From CASFRF01 sp031549345 (GTDB lineage: Bacteria; Verrucomicrobiota; Lentisphaeria; Victivallales; Victivallaceae): 64,000 bases of DNA. The translations under genes were made by a program, and so were the position numbers. Below, piece by piece: positions 1-7,438 of the stretch. The notes under the pieces are model-generated. The model saw nothing but the letters and a program-made list of their open reading frames with translations, made no database searches and was not told the DNA's origin. Positions within the stretch are counted from its first letter, which is position 1. Every line of letters starts with the position of its first letter. The stretch is taken from positions 36,266-100,265 of the forward strand of contig JAVBPY010000012.1 of the NCBI GenBank assembly GCA_031549345.1, read 5' to 3'.

Positions 1-1715
1 GGGAATTCCGGCGTATCGGCGAATTCGTAGAAGAGTGGGCGGAGGATCGGCGCGCCGTTCGCCTCGTGCTCGATAAAAAGCGAGTACAAGTACGGGAGGA
101 GCCGGTAGCGCAACCGCACGAATTGCGCGATGCGCGCACAGGTTTTTTCCCCGAATTCCCACGGTTCGCGGCGCTTGGTGCCGATGGCCGAGTGGTTGCG
201 GAAGAACGGGAAGAGGAACCCGGCCTTGTACCAGTCCTGCGCCAGCTCCGGCCACGGGTCCTGGGCGAAACCCGGCACGTCGGGTCCGCAGAAGGGGATG
301 CCGGAGAGGGAGAGGTTCAGTACCATTTCGATGGATTTGCGCAAATGGAAGTAATTGGAGATGTTGTCCCCCGTCCAGATGGCGCTGTAGCGGCTGGTGG
401 AAATGTAGCCGGAGCGGCTTACGATGAAGGGGCGCTTGTCCGGGTTGTGGCGGCGGAAACCCTCGAACGTGGCGCGCTGCATCCCCAGGGCGTATTGATT
501 GTGGTACGATTCGTGCGGCATAGCGCCGTTACGGAAACGCATTTCATCGAGCTCCGAAGCACCCGTCGCCGGGTCGTTCATATCGACCCAGAATCCGTCC
601 AGCCCGGAATTGTCCAGGAAAATACGCACTTCGTCCGCCCACCAGTCGCGTGCGGCGGGCAACGAGAAATCGGGGAACACCGTCGCGCCGGGCCAGACGA
701 AGCCGACGTAGTTGTTGTTTTCGGTATTTTTGCAGTAGATGTCGGCGGCAAGTCCGCGCTCGAAGGTTTCGTAGCCGCGCACCAGCGAAACGCCGGGATC
801 GAGAATCACCACGCAATGGCGGTCTTTGGCCTGGAGCGCGCCGAATTCTTTCTTCGGGTCCGTGAAGTTCGCCGGGTTGAAGGTGAATACGCGGAACTGG
901 TCCATATAGTCGATGTCCATCCACAGCCCATCCAGCGGGATGTTGTTCAAGCGGTATTTCGCGTCCACCTCGGTCAAGTCGGTGGAGGGGGATTTGTAGC
1001 CCCAGCGGCACTGCTGCATTCCGATGGACCAGAACGGGGGGCGCGGATGCTTCCCGCAGAGGGTCTGGAGTTTGGAGCAAAGTTCCGGCAGCGTCGGCCC
1101 GTGGAGGAAGTACACCGTGGGGAGTCCGGCGGTGGAACCGAACATGAAGTACGGCGTGTACTGCACCGCTTGGCCGGGGCGGAAGTTTTCCGGCGCGTTG
1201 AAGCTCATGAACGCGGCGTAGGGGTTATCCAGGAGGATGCCCGCGTATTCGTTGCCGTTTTTGATGATGATGTAGGGGACGTCCACGTACATCGGGTCGG
1301 TGGAGGCTTCTTCGATCTGGCGCATGTTGAAGTCGGCCATGACGTCGGTGTTCCAGAATTTGGTGCGCGAGCCGGATTTTTCAAATCCGTTGTTCTTTTC
1401 GCCGAGTCCGTAATATGTGTAATCGTTGTGTCCGAAACAGCACATCCACTTGGCGCCGGAAACACCGAAAACATGGTTGTGCATGCTGGAAAGGAATCCG
1501 AAACGGAACCCCTTTTCGTTTGCGACAAGTTTCACCGCCGAAGGCTGTCCGGAGAAGGCCGCCTCATCCAGCTCCGCCTGGCTGGATGTTTCCTCCCAGC
1601 GCGCGCCATCGTGGACGACCAGCTTGGAAACGCCGTTTCCAAGGTCGGTAACGTCAAATTTCGGGGCGGCGTCGAAGCGGAAGTTGATGGGGTGGTCGCA
1701 CTTGTTGAAATACAT
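1..1715 (-). CDS. GH31 family alpha-glycosidase (C-terminus beyond the window edge)
   Basis: Retaining alpha-glucosidase/alpha-xylosidase-type enzyme that removes terminal alpha-linked sugars. The visible 571 residues hold the N-terminal beta-sandwich and most of the (beta/alpha)8 barrel. Family landmarks are clear: DGLWMDIDYMD, the nucleophile motif GFWVDMND (Asp378) and the acid/base motif IWTGDN (Asp450), followed by the CGPDVPGF loop and RYRLLPYLYSLF. The start is ATG at 1715 with AAGGAG upstream. No signal peptide is evident, so it is probably cytoplasmic. The C-terminal domains and stop lie to the left of base 1. It lies 65 bases downstream of the phosphopantetheinyl transferase on the same strand, with its own promoter candidate between. 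The exact substrate cannot be told from sequence; family membership is secure. Confidence 0.95.
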   Translation of the reverse strand, partial: MYFNKCDHPINFRFDAAPKFDVTDLGNGVSKLVVHDGARWEETSSQAELDEAAFSGQPSAVKLVANEKGFRFGFLSSMHNHVFGVSGAKWMCCFGHNDYTYYGLGEKNNGFEKSGSRTKFWNTDVMADFNMRQIEEASTDPMYVDVPYIIIKNGNEYAGILLDNPYAAFMSFNAPENFRPGQAVQYTPYFMFGSTAGLPTVYFLHGPTLPELCSKLQTLCGKHPRPPFWSIGMQQCRWGYKSPSTDLTEVDAKYRLNNIPLDGLWMDIDYMDQFRVFTFNPANFTDPKKEFGALQAKDRHCVVILDPGVSLVRGYETFERGLAADIYCKNTENNNYVGFVWPGATVFPDFSLPAARDWWADEVRIFLDNSGLDGFWVDMNDPATGASELDEMRFRNGAMPHESYHNQYALGMQRATFEGFRRHNPDKRPFIVSRSGYISTSRYSAIWTGDNISNYFHLRKSIEMVLNLSLSGIPFCGPDVPGFAQDPWPELAQDWYKAGFLFPFFRNHSAIGTKRREPWEFGEKTCARIAQFVRLRYRLLPYLYSLFIEHEANGAPILRPLFYEFADTPEF

Positions 1716-1756
1716 GGGAACTCCTTCGTGTTCGTAATAAAAAAGTTTTCCCGGAT

Positions 1757-1784
1757 ACTATACAGGATGAGGGCGGAAATTCAA
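1757..1784 (-). promoter_or_regulatory. Candidate sigma70-type promoter for the GH31 gene
   Basis: On the minus strand TTGAAT and TATAGT are separated by 16 bases, with the -10 box about 42 bases before the ATG. The -35 box overlaps the last codons of the upstream phosphopantetheinyl transferase gene, so the GH31 gene may be transcribed independently. Called by eye. Confidence 0.4.
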
Positions 1785-2416
1785 GGAAGAATACACAGCA
1801 GCGTGAAAAGATGTCCGGGGACGATGTCGAACCGGATGATTCCGGCAACGCATTCAAAAGGCGGCTGTGCGTGGAGGGTGAATTGCTCTCCTCCTTCCCA
1901 TTCGATGCGCGCATCCTGGAAGGACAGGTGTTTGCCCGTGAGGGGATATTGGAGTTTGCAGAAGGCTTCCTTGGCCGAAAAAGCCGCCGCCGCAAAAAGA
2001 AGCGCGTCTTTTTGCGGCAAAGTCGCGTAGTACGAACGCTCGGCGGGCGTCAGGATTTCCTCCGCGAGGCGCGGGCGCATTCGCTCCGGGCGTTCCAGAT
2101 CGATGCCGATGGCGCGCATACGCGAGGCCGCCGCCACCGCCGCCGCCGCGAATTGCCTTGTATGGGTGATCGAGCCGATTGCCCCCGGCGGCCAAAGCGG
2201 CTCGCGGGCGGACCCCCGCCCGATCGGCCCCGCGGACAGCCCGGCGTGCTCGAGGGTTTTCCGCGCGAGGAGTCGTCCGGCGGTGAATTCGGCGCGGCGA
2301 ACGGCGCACGCGTCGCCCAGCGCGGCCTCTTCTTCCGGGAAGAGGGGCGCATTCTGCGGCGCAACGGCTGCGAAACCGACGGTCAAGTCCGCCATGTGGT
2401 GATATTCAATGTGCAT
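1781..2416 (-). CDS. 4'-phosphopantetheinyl transferase (EntD/Sfp-type)
   Basis: Transfers the phosphopantetheine arm of CoA to a serine of carrier proteins, using Mg2+. The 211-residue length fits the Sfp/EntD class rather than the short AcpS class. Visible signatures are RRAEFTAGRLLAR near residues 40-50, the PLWPPGAIGSITHT stretch, the metal-binding GIDLE motif and FSAKEAFCKLQYPL (the F-x-x-K-E motif), all in family order. The start at 2416 has AGGAG only two bases upstream, which is tight; a second Met at 2395 lacks a visible ribosome site. No carrier-protein gene, polyketide synthase or NRPS is in the window, so the partner is unknown. It could serve as the general ACP synthase. Confidence 0.88.
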   Translation of the reverse strand: MHIEYHHMADLTVGFAAVAPQNAPLFPEEEAALGDACAVRRAEFTAGRLLARKTLEHAGLSAGPIGRGSAREPLWPPGAIGSITHTRQFAAAAVAAASRMRAIGIDLERPERMRPRLAEEILTPAERSYYATLPQKDALLFAAAAFSAKEAFCKLQYPLTGKHLSFQDARIEWEGGEQFTLHAQPPFECVAGIIRFDIVPGHLFTLLCILP

Positions 2417-2487
2417 AACTCCTATTACAGTAAAGGTTCAAGGGATGCAATTCAACAGAAAAAGTGTACGAAAAAGTGATTTTTCGC

Positions 2488-2516
2488 TTGATTTCCCATG
2501 TATGCGGATGTACTAG
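2488..2516 (+). promoter_or_regulatory. Weak promoter candidate upstream of the parvulin gene
   Basis: TTGATT, a 17-base spacer and TACTAG lie about 45 bases upstream of the PPIase ATG. The -35 is good and the -10 poor; an overlapping TAGTAT three bases further right is an alternative. Confidence 0.3.
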
Positions 2517-2561
2517 TATGCCAATGATTGTGAGTTTTTCACGGAAAAGGAGAAAAATACG

Positions 2562-3659
2562 ATGAAAAAGATGATGACAACGCTGCTTGCCTCGGGGATG
2601 CTTATTTCCGGCGCGTTCGCGGCCGATCCGGCGCCGAAAGCCAATCCGGCGCAAGCCCCTGAAGTCAAGGAGAAGTCCCCGGCGGAGCTCTTCGCGTTTC
2701 TGCCCGAAGTGGTTGCGAAGATCAACGGGAAAGATCTGACGCGCGCGGAAGTCGTTACCGCGTTTGTCGCCGATCTTCCCGATGGGAAACTCCCCCCGTT
2801 TGTTACCGAAGAAATGCTCAAGCAGATGGCGCCGCAGATGGTGCGCGGGCTTGTCAGCCAGCGGTTGCTCGGCGAAGCGGCGGAAAAAGCCGGTTTCAAG
2901 GCCAGCGAACAGTCGGTCAAGGATTTCTTCAGCGGCGAGCTGAAAAAACTGAAGCCCGAAGAGCTGGACACCATCAAGGAACAGCTCAAAATGCAGAATA
3001 AGACGATGGAATCCTACATCGCCGAAGTTTCCAAAAATCCGCAGGCGCAGCGCCAGATTGCAATCAGCCGCCTGATGGAAAAGGAAGTCGGCTCCAAGAT
3101 CGTCATCGCGGATAAGGACGTGAAGGAGTACTACGACAAGAACCCGAACATGTTCGTCAACCAGGCGGATGCGCCGGACGGGATCCGCGCCTCGCACATT
3201 CTGATCATGGTCCCGAAAGATGCGACCGCGGCCCAGAAAGCGGAAGCCAAGAAGAAGATCGAGGACATCCTCGCCCAGGTCAAAAAGGACGGCGCGAAAT
3301 TTGAGGCGCTCGCCGAAGCCATGAGCGAATGCCCCTCGGGCAAGGAAGCCAAGGGTTCGCTCGGCGCGTTCGGCCGCGGCCAGATGGTCAAAGCGTTCGA
3401 AGACGTCGCGTTCGGCCTGAAGGAAGGCGAAATCTCCGGCATCGTGGAAACCGAATTCGGCTACCACGTCATTCGCCGCGACGCGAAAAAGGAAGCCAAG
3501 CCGATCCCCTTTGCCGAAGTGAAAGAGGAATTGACCAACTTCCTGAAGCGCCAGAAGATGGAAGAGGCGAATGCCGCTTACGTCGCCAAGCTCGAGAAGG
3601 ACAACAAGGTTGAAATTCTCCTGCCGGAAGCGCCGGTCGCGCTGCCGGCTGCGAAGTAA
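2562..3659 (+). CDS. Exported parvulin-type peptidyl-prolyl cis-trans isomerase (SurA/PrsA-like)
   Basis: A 365-residue chaperone/foldase acting after Sec export, probably in the periplasm. Residues 1-20 form a signal peptide ending at AFA/AD; no lipobox cysteine is present, so it is not a PrsA-type lipoprotein. A helical SurA_N-like segment (about 45-200) precedes one rotamase domain (about 207-304) with the family pattern IRASHILIMVP, GSLGAFGRGQMVKAFEDVAF and GYHVIRR. A short charged helical tail follows. AAAAGGAG precedes the ATG, and a strong intrinsic terminator follows directly, so it is probably a single-gene transcript. The large open frames on the opposite strand are shadows. Confidence 0.93.
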   Translation: MKKMMTTLLASGMLISGAFAADPAPKANPAQAPEVKEKSPAELFAFLPEVVAKINGKDLTRAEVVTAFVADLPDGKLPPFVTEEMLKQMAPQMVRGLVSQRLLGEAAEKAGFKASEQSVKDFFSGELKKLKPEELDTIKEQLKMQNKTMESYIAEVSKNPQAQRQIAISRLMEKEVGSKIVIADKDVKEYYDKNPNMFVNQADAPDGIRASHILIMVPKDATAAQKAEAKKKIEDILAQVKKDGAKFEALAEAMSECPSGKEAKGSLGAFGRGQMVKAFEDVAFGLKEGEISGIVETEFGYHVIRRDAKKEAKPIPFAEVKEELTNFLKRQKMEEANAAYVAKLEKDNKVEILLPEAPVALPAAK

Positions 3660-3678
3660 CGCTTGCACGACTCTGGAG

Positions 3679-3714
3679 GGGGCGACGGGTAAAACCCGTC
3701 GCCCCTTTCTGTTT
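3679..3714 (+). terminator. Rho-independent terminator after the PPIase gene
   Basis: A perfect 12-bp GC-rich stem (ggggcgacgggt / acccgtcgcccc) with a three-base loop, followed by tttctgttt. It ends the PPIase transcript just before the ribosome site of the next gene. Confidence 0.85.
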
Positions 3715-3728
3715 CAGGAGTTTGAAAC

Positions 3729-4388
3729 ATGTTCAAGAACAGAACCGTTAATCCGATGCGCCTTGGCGCATTCGGATTTGTCGCGCAGGGAAGGGGGTAC
3801 GTGTACTCCGCATTGCTCCTGGATGGAATGCTTGCAATGACGGTTGCGGTTACGGAGGACGGTGTTGTAACCGCGGAGGTGATCGATACACTGACGCGCG
3901 AGGCCTATACGGCGTTCCTGGTCGCCGGCGCGTGCGGCGCGTTCGTCGGGCGCGTCCGGCAGGAATACGAAAATGTTCTTGCCGCCGTAAGGGAACAATG
4001 CTTCGACCGCGATACTTCGTGGGGCGATTGCGCGGAACAGATTATTGAATATGTCCGTGCGAAATACGGGGACGTTCCGGAGTATTTGTGGCCGAAGTTT
4101 CCGGGCAATGCGGTTCTCCGGCGGAAAGACAATGCGAAATGGTACGCCGCGCTCCTGCGTTTGTCCGAAAGGAAATTGGGGCTGTCGAGCGACACGATGA
4201 TCGACATTGTCGATTTGCGGAGCGAACCGCAGTCGTTGAGTGCCTTGATCGATGGAGTCGGTTATTTCCCCGGGTTTCACATGAACAAAAAGCATTGGTT
4301 CACCATTCGCCTCGACGGTTCCGTGCCGGTCGGGGAAATTTTTTCCCGGATCGACGCCAGCTACGAAATTGCCGGTAACAGGAGGTAG
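3729..4388 (+). CDS. MmcQ/YjbR-family protein with an N-terminal extension
   Basis: The C-terminal ~110 residues match the MmcQ/YjbR (DUF419) fold: NAKWYAALLRL, a central VDLRSEP strand, and the hallmark FHMNKKHWFTIRLDG, then an SYEIA end. MmcQ/YjbR proteins have a CyaY-like alpha/beta fold and are annotated as DNA-binding; the real function is poorly known. Residues 1-90 form an extra domain (GFVAQGRGYVYSALLLDG...) also without known role. AGGAG lies 7 bases before the ATG. It is followed after 3 bases by an unknown membrane-protein gene with its own AGGAGG, suggesting co-transcription. Confidence 0.8.
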   Translation: MFKNRTVNPMRLGAFGFVAQGRGYVYSALLLDGMLAMTVAVTEDGVVTAEVIDTLTREAYTAFLVAGACGAFVGRVRQEYENVLAAVREQCFDRDTSWGDCAEQIIEYVRAKYGDVPEYLWPKFPGNAVLRRKDNAKWYAALLRLSERKLGLSSDTMIDIVDLRSEPQSLSALIDGVGYFPGFHMNKKHWFTIRLDGSVPVGEIFSRIDASYEIAGNRR

Positions 4389-4391
4389 GTT

Positions 4392-5771
4392 ATGTTTTTT
4401 CTGGGACGGACCCTCATGTCGCCTGTGGAGTCATTCGGGCGGATTGCGGAAAAGGAGAAAGATCCGCTCACGAAACTGCTTTACTTCGGCGCGTCTTCCG
4501 CGATTCCCCTGGCGTTGATTGGCAACGCGCTGGGGTTCGGGTGCACATGGGAAGGGTTGCTCGTCGTCAGTGGTCTGCTGCTTGTTGTTCACATTCCGAT
4601 GGCGCTTTTGCTGGTGAAACGCGACGACGTCGCGCGGAAACGGCTGAATGGGAAGTGGCTGTTCGATTTTCTCCTTTTCACCCTTGGTGCGCTCCTTGTA
4701 ACCGGGGTGTTTCTGTGGCTGGCGGCCACCATGAGCGCGGGCGCGGCGGAGCTGAAAGCCTCCATGCCGGAAAAACTTACCCCCGGGAACATGTCCGGGG
4801 TGGCGCCGCGTTGGGGATTGATCTTCGGGTGCTTCGGGTGTTTGATCGGGGTATTGATTGTGCCGCTTTTTATCTCCCCGTTGTGGATGGGGGCGATCTT
4901 GAGCGTAATGGCGCTCCAGGGTAAAGAGGTTTCAACGGGTTTCCTGGACATGGCGATGGGACATTTTGAAGGCGCGCTGGAGTCCTACTGTGAAACGAAG
5001 GAATGCAGCGGGGAAGATTTGTCGAAAGAGGATATTATCTACCTCTGGCACGTCGCCGCAAGCCCGCTCGCTTTTTTCATGACCTGGATTATCCGGAACA
5101 ATCTGGAGGGGGAAAAGCATAAAAAACATTTCGATGCGGTGGAACAAGTGCGCTCCGGGAAATTGTCCGGCATTGATTTTGTGATGACGTACTGCGACGG
5201 GCAAATTTCCGAAGAGGATATTGCCCATGCGGGCCGTGAGTTCGCTAGACGGTACTACCAGTACTATTACGACGACTATTTCCCCTGGACGGGGGAGCAC
5301 GGGAGCTCGGAAACCGGCCTGTACGTTGCCACGGAAGACGGCTACCGCGATTTTTCCCAAACGATCGATCAAAACTACCGGGCGTACCGGATCAGCCAGA
5401 AAGAATACGACGGCATGGAGGTTGCGGAGGAAATAAAAAACAGCCCACTGCGTGTCTGGGCTGACCGGGAGAACATCTCCGTTCCTTTGCTGACGGAATC
5501 GTACAACACCTATGCGGAAGCGTATGCGCAGGTTCTGGCCCTTGCCAGGTTGCCGGAGGTGGAGAGGGGCAACGCCTTCATCCGAATCATCCTTGTTTTC
5601 GTCCGTTCCTTCAATATTTTGGGGCGCTACAACGGATTCATCGAAACGATGGAACGCGAAGAGCTTTACGAAATCGCCCTTTCCCTCTGGCGGCTCGCGC
5701 AGAAGGAATGTGCTCTGGATATGGATGAAAGCACCGTATCCGCCGCTTTCGATGAAGACCGTGAATGGTAA
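4392..5771 (+). CDS. Unknown membrane protein, 459 aa
   Basis: Not assigned to a known family. The N-terminal 190 residues contain about four hydrophobic segments (around 30-50, 55-75, 92-112 and 140-175), including an FGCFGCLIGVLIVPLF stretch. The remaining ~270 residues are soluble, acidic and aromatic-rich (ARRYYQYYYDDYFPW) with no recognisable motif. The ATG has a strong AGGAGG and lies 3 bases after the MmcQ-like gene, so they are probably one operon. The stop codon TAA directly abuts a MITE-like repeat. No function is proposed. Confidence 0.75.
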   Translation: MFFLGRTLMSPVESFGRIAEKEKDPLTKLLYFGASSAIPLALIGNALGFGCTWEGLLVVSGLLLVVHIPMALLLVKRDDVARKRLNGKWLFDFLLFTLGALLVTGVFLWLAATMSAGAAELKASMPEKLTPGNMSGVAPRWGLIFGCFGCLIGVLIVPLFISPLWMGAILSVMALQGKEVSTGFLDMAMGHFEGALESYCETKECSGEDLSKEDIIYLWHVAASPLAFFMTWIIRNNLEGEKHKKHFDAVEQVRSGKLSGIDFVMTYCDGQISEEDIAHAGREFARRYYQYYYDDYFPWTGEHGSSETGLYVATEDGYRDFSQTIDQNYRAYRISQKEYDGMEVAEEIKNSPLRVWADRENISVPLLTESYNTYAEAYAQVLALARLPEVERGNAFIRIILVFVRSFNILGRYNGFIETMEREELYEIALSLWRLAQKECALDMDESTVSAAFDEDREW

Positions 5772-5882
5772 TACCAACTCGCAATCATAAAGTTAGTAAC
5801 TTCCTTGCTTTTGCTCGTTCAAGCTGAATTTGAATGGCGCAATAGCGGCGTGAGTTACTAACCTTTAGATTGTGCGTTGGCA
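5772..5882. repeat. MITE-like element, copy 1 (111 bp)
   Basis: Its ends form an imperfect inverted repeat of roughly 28 bp: the left end starts TACCAACTCGCAATC and the right end, reverse-complemented, starts TGCCAACGCACAATC; both run into GTTAGTAAC. The inner right half (caagctgaatttgaa...gcggcgtgag) is almost identical to the copy at 24166-24325. It encodes nothing and sits between two rightward genes, immediately after a stop codon. Confidence 0.75.
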
Positions 5883-5900
5883 TAATACAGGAGGTTTGCA

Positions 5901-6386
5901 ATGATTGTTTCTCTTTTCGCCTGTGCCGGGTGCAGTTTTCCCTTCCCCGGTACCTTGAGGGTTGTGCCGCAGTACAGCGCGGGACCGTACATCATCTGGG
6001 GTGCAATTCTCCTCGGCGTCATTGTCCTCTATGCGTGCGGTTTCCGCGTTGCGGGGGGGAATCCTAAAAAGAGGATGTACATCTGGCGCGGCACGGTTTT
6101 ACTTACGGTTTCCTGGCTGCTTGGCCTTTTCATGCAAGATGAGAATTACGGGGTGATTCTTTGGAGCTACCTCTTTTTTATTCCCAACGCCCTTGCATTT
6201 TTGGTCGCGGATTTTCTTTGGGGGGTGATGTCGCCTCTATGGGGCATTGTACCGGCTTTCGTGTTGAATACAGGACTGTTTTACCTTATCTGCCGTGCGT
6301 ACGGCGCCTATTGGATCACCCGGAAGGCGGCCGTTCCGCCGTCTTCGACAAAGGCCGGGAGTGGAGACTCCGATTCGCAATCATAA
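5901..6386 (+). CDS. Unknown small membrane protein, 161 aa
   Basis: A 161-residue protein with a short hydrophobic N-terminus and about four hydrophobic segments (around 28-48, 62-78, 85-105 and 115-135), joined by short polar loops such as GGNPKKRMYIWRG. No family was recognised. The ATG has an excellent ACAGGAGG site. Its last codons (SDSQS-stop) coincide with a 14-base match (attcgcaatcataa, 6373-6386) to the left end of the 24166-24325 repeat, so the present C-terminus may have been created by a repeat insertion or deletion. Confidence 0.65.
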   Translation: MIVSLFACAGCSFPFPGTLRVVPQYSAGPYIIWGAILLGVIVLYACGFRVAGGNPKKRMYIWRGTVLLTVSWLLGLFMQDENYGVILWSYLFFIPNALAFLVADFLWGVMSPLWGIVPAFVLNTGLFYLICRAYGAYWITRKAAVPPSSTKAGSGDSDSQS

Positions 6387-6436
6387 GCCCTTGGCTTGCT
6401 TTCCGGTATTATTCCGGAAGCGTTGGAGATACCGGC

Positions 6437-7066
6437 TCAGTACGCTTTGGAGTCGAGCGTTTGCTCATCCCGCACGGATTCGATTACAATGTAAATGGCG
6501 CGGACAGCATCAAAGTTGAGCTTGGAGAACGCATAACTTGCTCCGGAATCGTTGAGTGACCTCAGAAAAAACTCGTCTTCTGTTTCCGCGTAAATTTTAA
6601 AGACAATCTCAGAGTTTTTGAGTATTGCCACCACCCGCTGACCGTTGCCTGGCCGCGTATTCGGGCGGCAGAGCAACCGTGTTCCTGCCGGGTAGTGGGG
6701 AAGCATCGACTCACCGGCGACATCCAGAACAAAATCACCCGGTCGCCCGCGCCGAAAGTATTGATAATCTTCGGCATTTGCGGCGGCATAGTCGGCAATC
6801 GGATAAATCGCTGTATTGACCGTTGCTGCCGCCGCAAGCGAAAGGACCGGGTAAGGGCCCGCATTTCTCAAATCCGGGAGCTTTACACTTGCGGCATAAT
6901 CCGCAATAAGCCGATCAATGGCCCGTCGATTCTCCACGGATATCTCTCCGCCGCGTTTCCAATTTGTGATGGTGTTGGCGGAAACTCCCAACATGCGGGC
7001 AAGTTCCCGTTGTGTCAGGTGTTCCTGATCCGCATAGCGTACAAGTCGGTCAAACAATTCGTCCAC
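6437..7066 (-). CDS. XRE-type repressor with S24/LexA-like peptidase domain
   Basis: Phage-CI/LexA-type transcription factor, 209 residues. Residues 1-65 form a helix-turn-helix (LTQRELARMLGVSANTITNWKRG). Residues ~100-205 are an S24 domain with the catalytic serine in GESMLPHYPAG (Ser120) and lysine in EIVFKIY (Lys157), so RecA-stimulated self-cleavage is possible. The GTG at 7066 was chosen because GGAGG lies 6 bases upstream; an in-frame ATG at 7117 has no ribosome site. It is divergent from the small gene at 7219, with a 15-bp dyad between them. It sits 34 kb from the phage-like element, so it may belong to an SOS-like or another mobile system. Confidence 0.88.
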   Translation of the reverse strand: MDELFDRLVRYADQEHLTQRELARMLGVSANTITNWKRGGEISVENRRAIDRLIADYAASVKLPDLRNAGPYPVLSLAAAATVNTAIYPIADYAAANAEDYQYFRRGRPGDFVLDVAGESMLPHYPAGTRLLCRPNTRPGNGQRVVAILKNSEIVFKIYAETEDEFFLRSLNDSGASYAFSKLNFDAVRAIYIVIESVRDEQTLDSKAY

Positions 7067-7178
7067 AATAATCCTCCGCCCATAAGATAACCCGTCCGCG
7101 CACAAAAAACAATGCAAAATCTAAAAACCATTTCCAAAAAATACAAATTCAATCAAAATGTGATTTGATTTTGTTTTA

Positions 7179-7220
7179 ATTGTGATTATATTGTTATCGT
7201 AGTACCAATATAATCGCAAT
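7179..7220. promoter_or_regulatory. Candidate repressor operator dyad
   Basis: Two 15-base arms, ATTGTGATTATATTG (7179-7193) and CAATATAATCGCAAT (7206-7220), are complementary at 14 of 15 positions with a 12-base spacer. Each arm holds TATAAT or its complement, so bound repressor would block a promoter in either direction. The dyad overlaps the start of the 69-residue gene and lies 113 bases upstream of the S24 repressor start. Inferred operator; no binding data. Confidence 0.55.
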
Positions 7221-7428
7221 GAGATGGACAATGGAAACAGAAAAAATGTGGAAAAGCGACAAATTTCAACCGAAAATATCGGATGCAAGTCGCGCATTGC
7301 GCCGTCGATTTTTCGAAATCATCCGGCAGTCGGAAATGAATCGCGATGCTGTCGCGCGCAAAATTTTTGAGACAGGATTGACTGTTCTTGAAAAATCGTT
7401 CGCCGATAAAAAATCTCCTATAAATTAA
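7219..7428 (+). CDS. Small unknown protein, 69 aa
   Basis: A basic, helix-rich 69-residue product without recognised family (central stretch RRRFFEIIRQSEMNRDAVARKIFETG). The start is uncertain: ATG codons at 7219, 7231 and 7246 are in frame and none has a strong ribosome site. The 7219 codon overlaps the operator dyad, which would favour 7231. It faces the S24 repressor gene, a place where repressors often control a small anti-repressor or toxin-like gene, but nothing in the sequence proves that. It ends 10 bases before the glycosyltransferase gene and may be co-transcribed with it. Confidence 0.45.
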   Translation: MRWTMETEKMWKSDKFQPKISDASRALRRRFFEIIRQSEMNRDAVARKIFETGLTVLEKSFADKKSPIN

Positions 7429-7438
7429 GATACGGCAT

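Noticed and set aside
66..2030. 654-codon plus-strand frame across the GH31 and phosphopantetheinyl transferase genes
   Set aside because: It spans two clear minus-strand genes and the intergenic promoter; no recognisable protein features.
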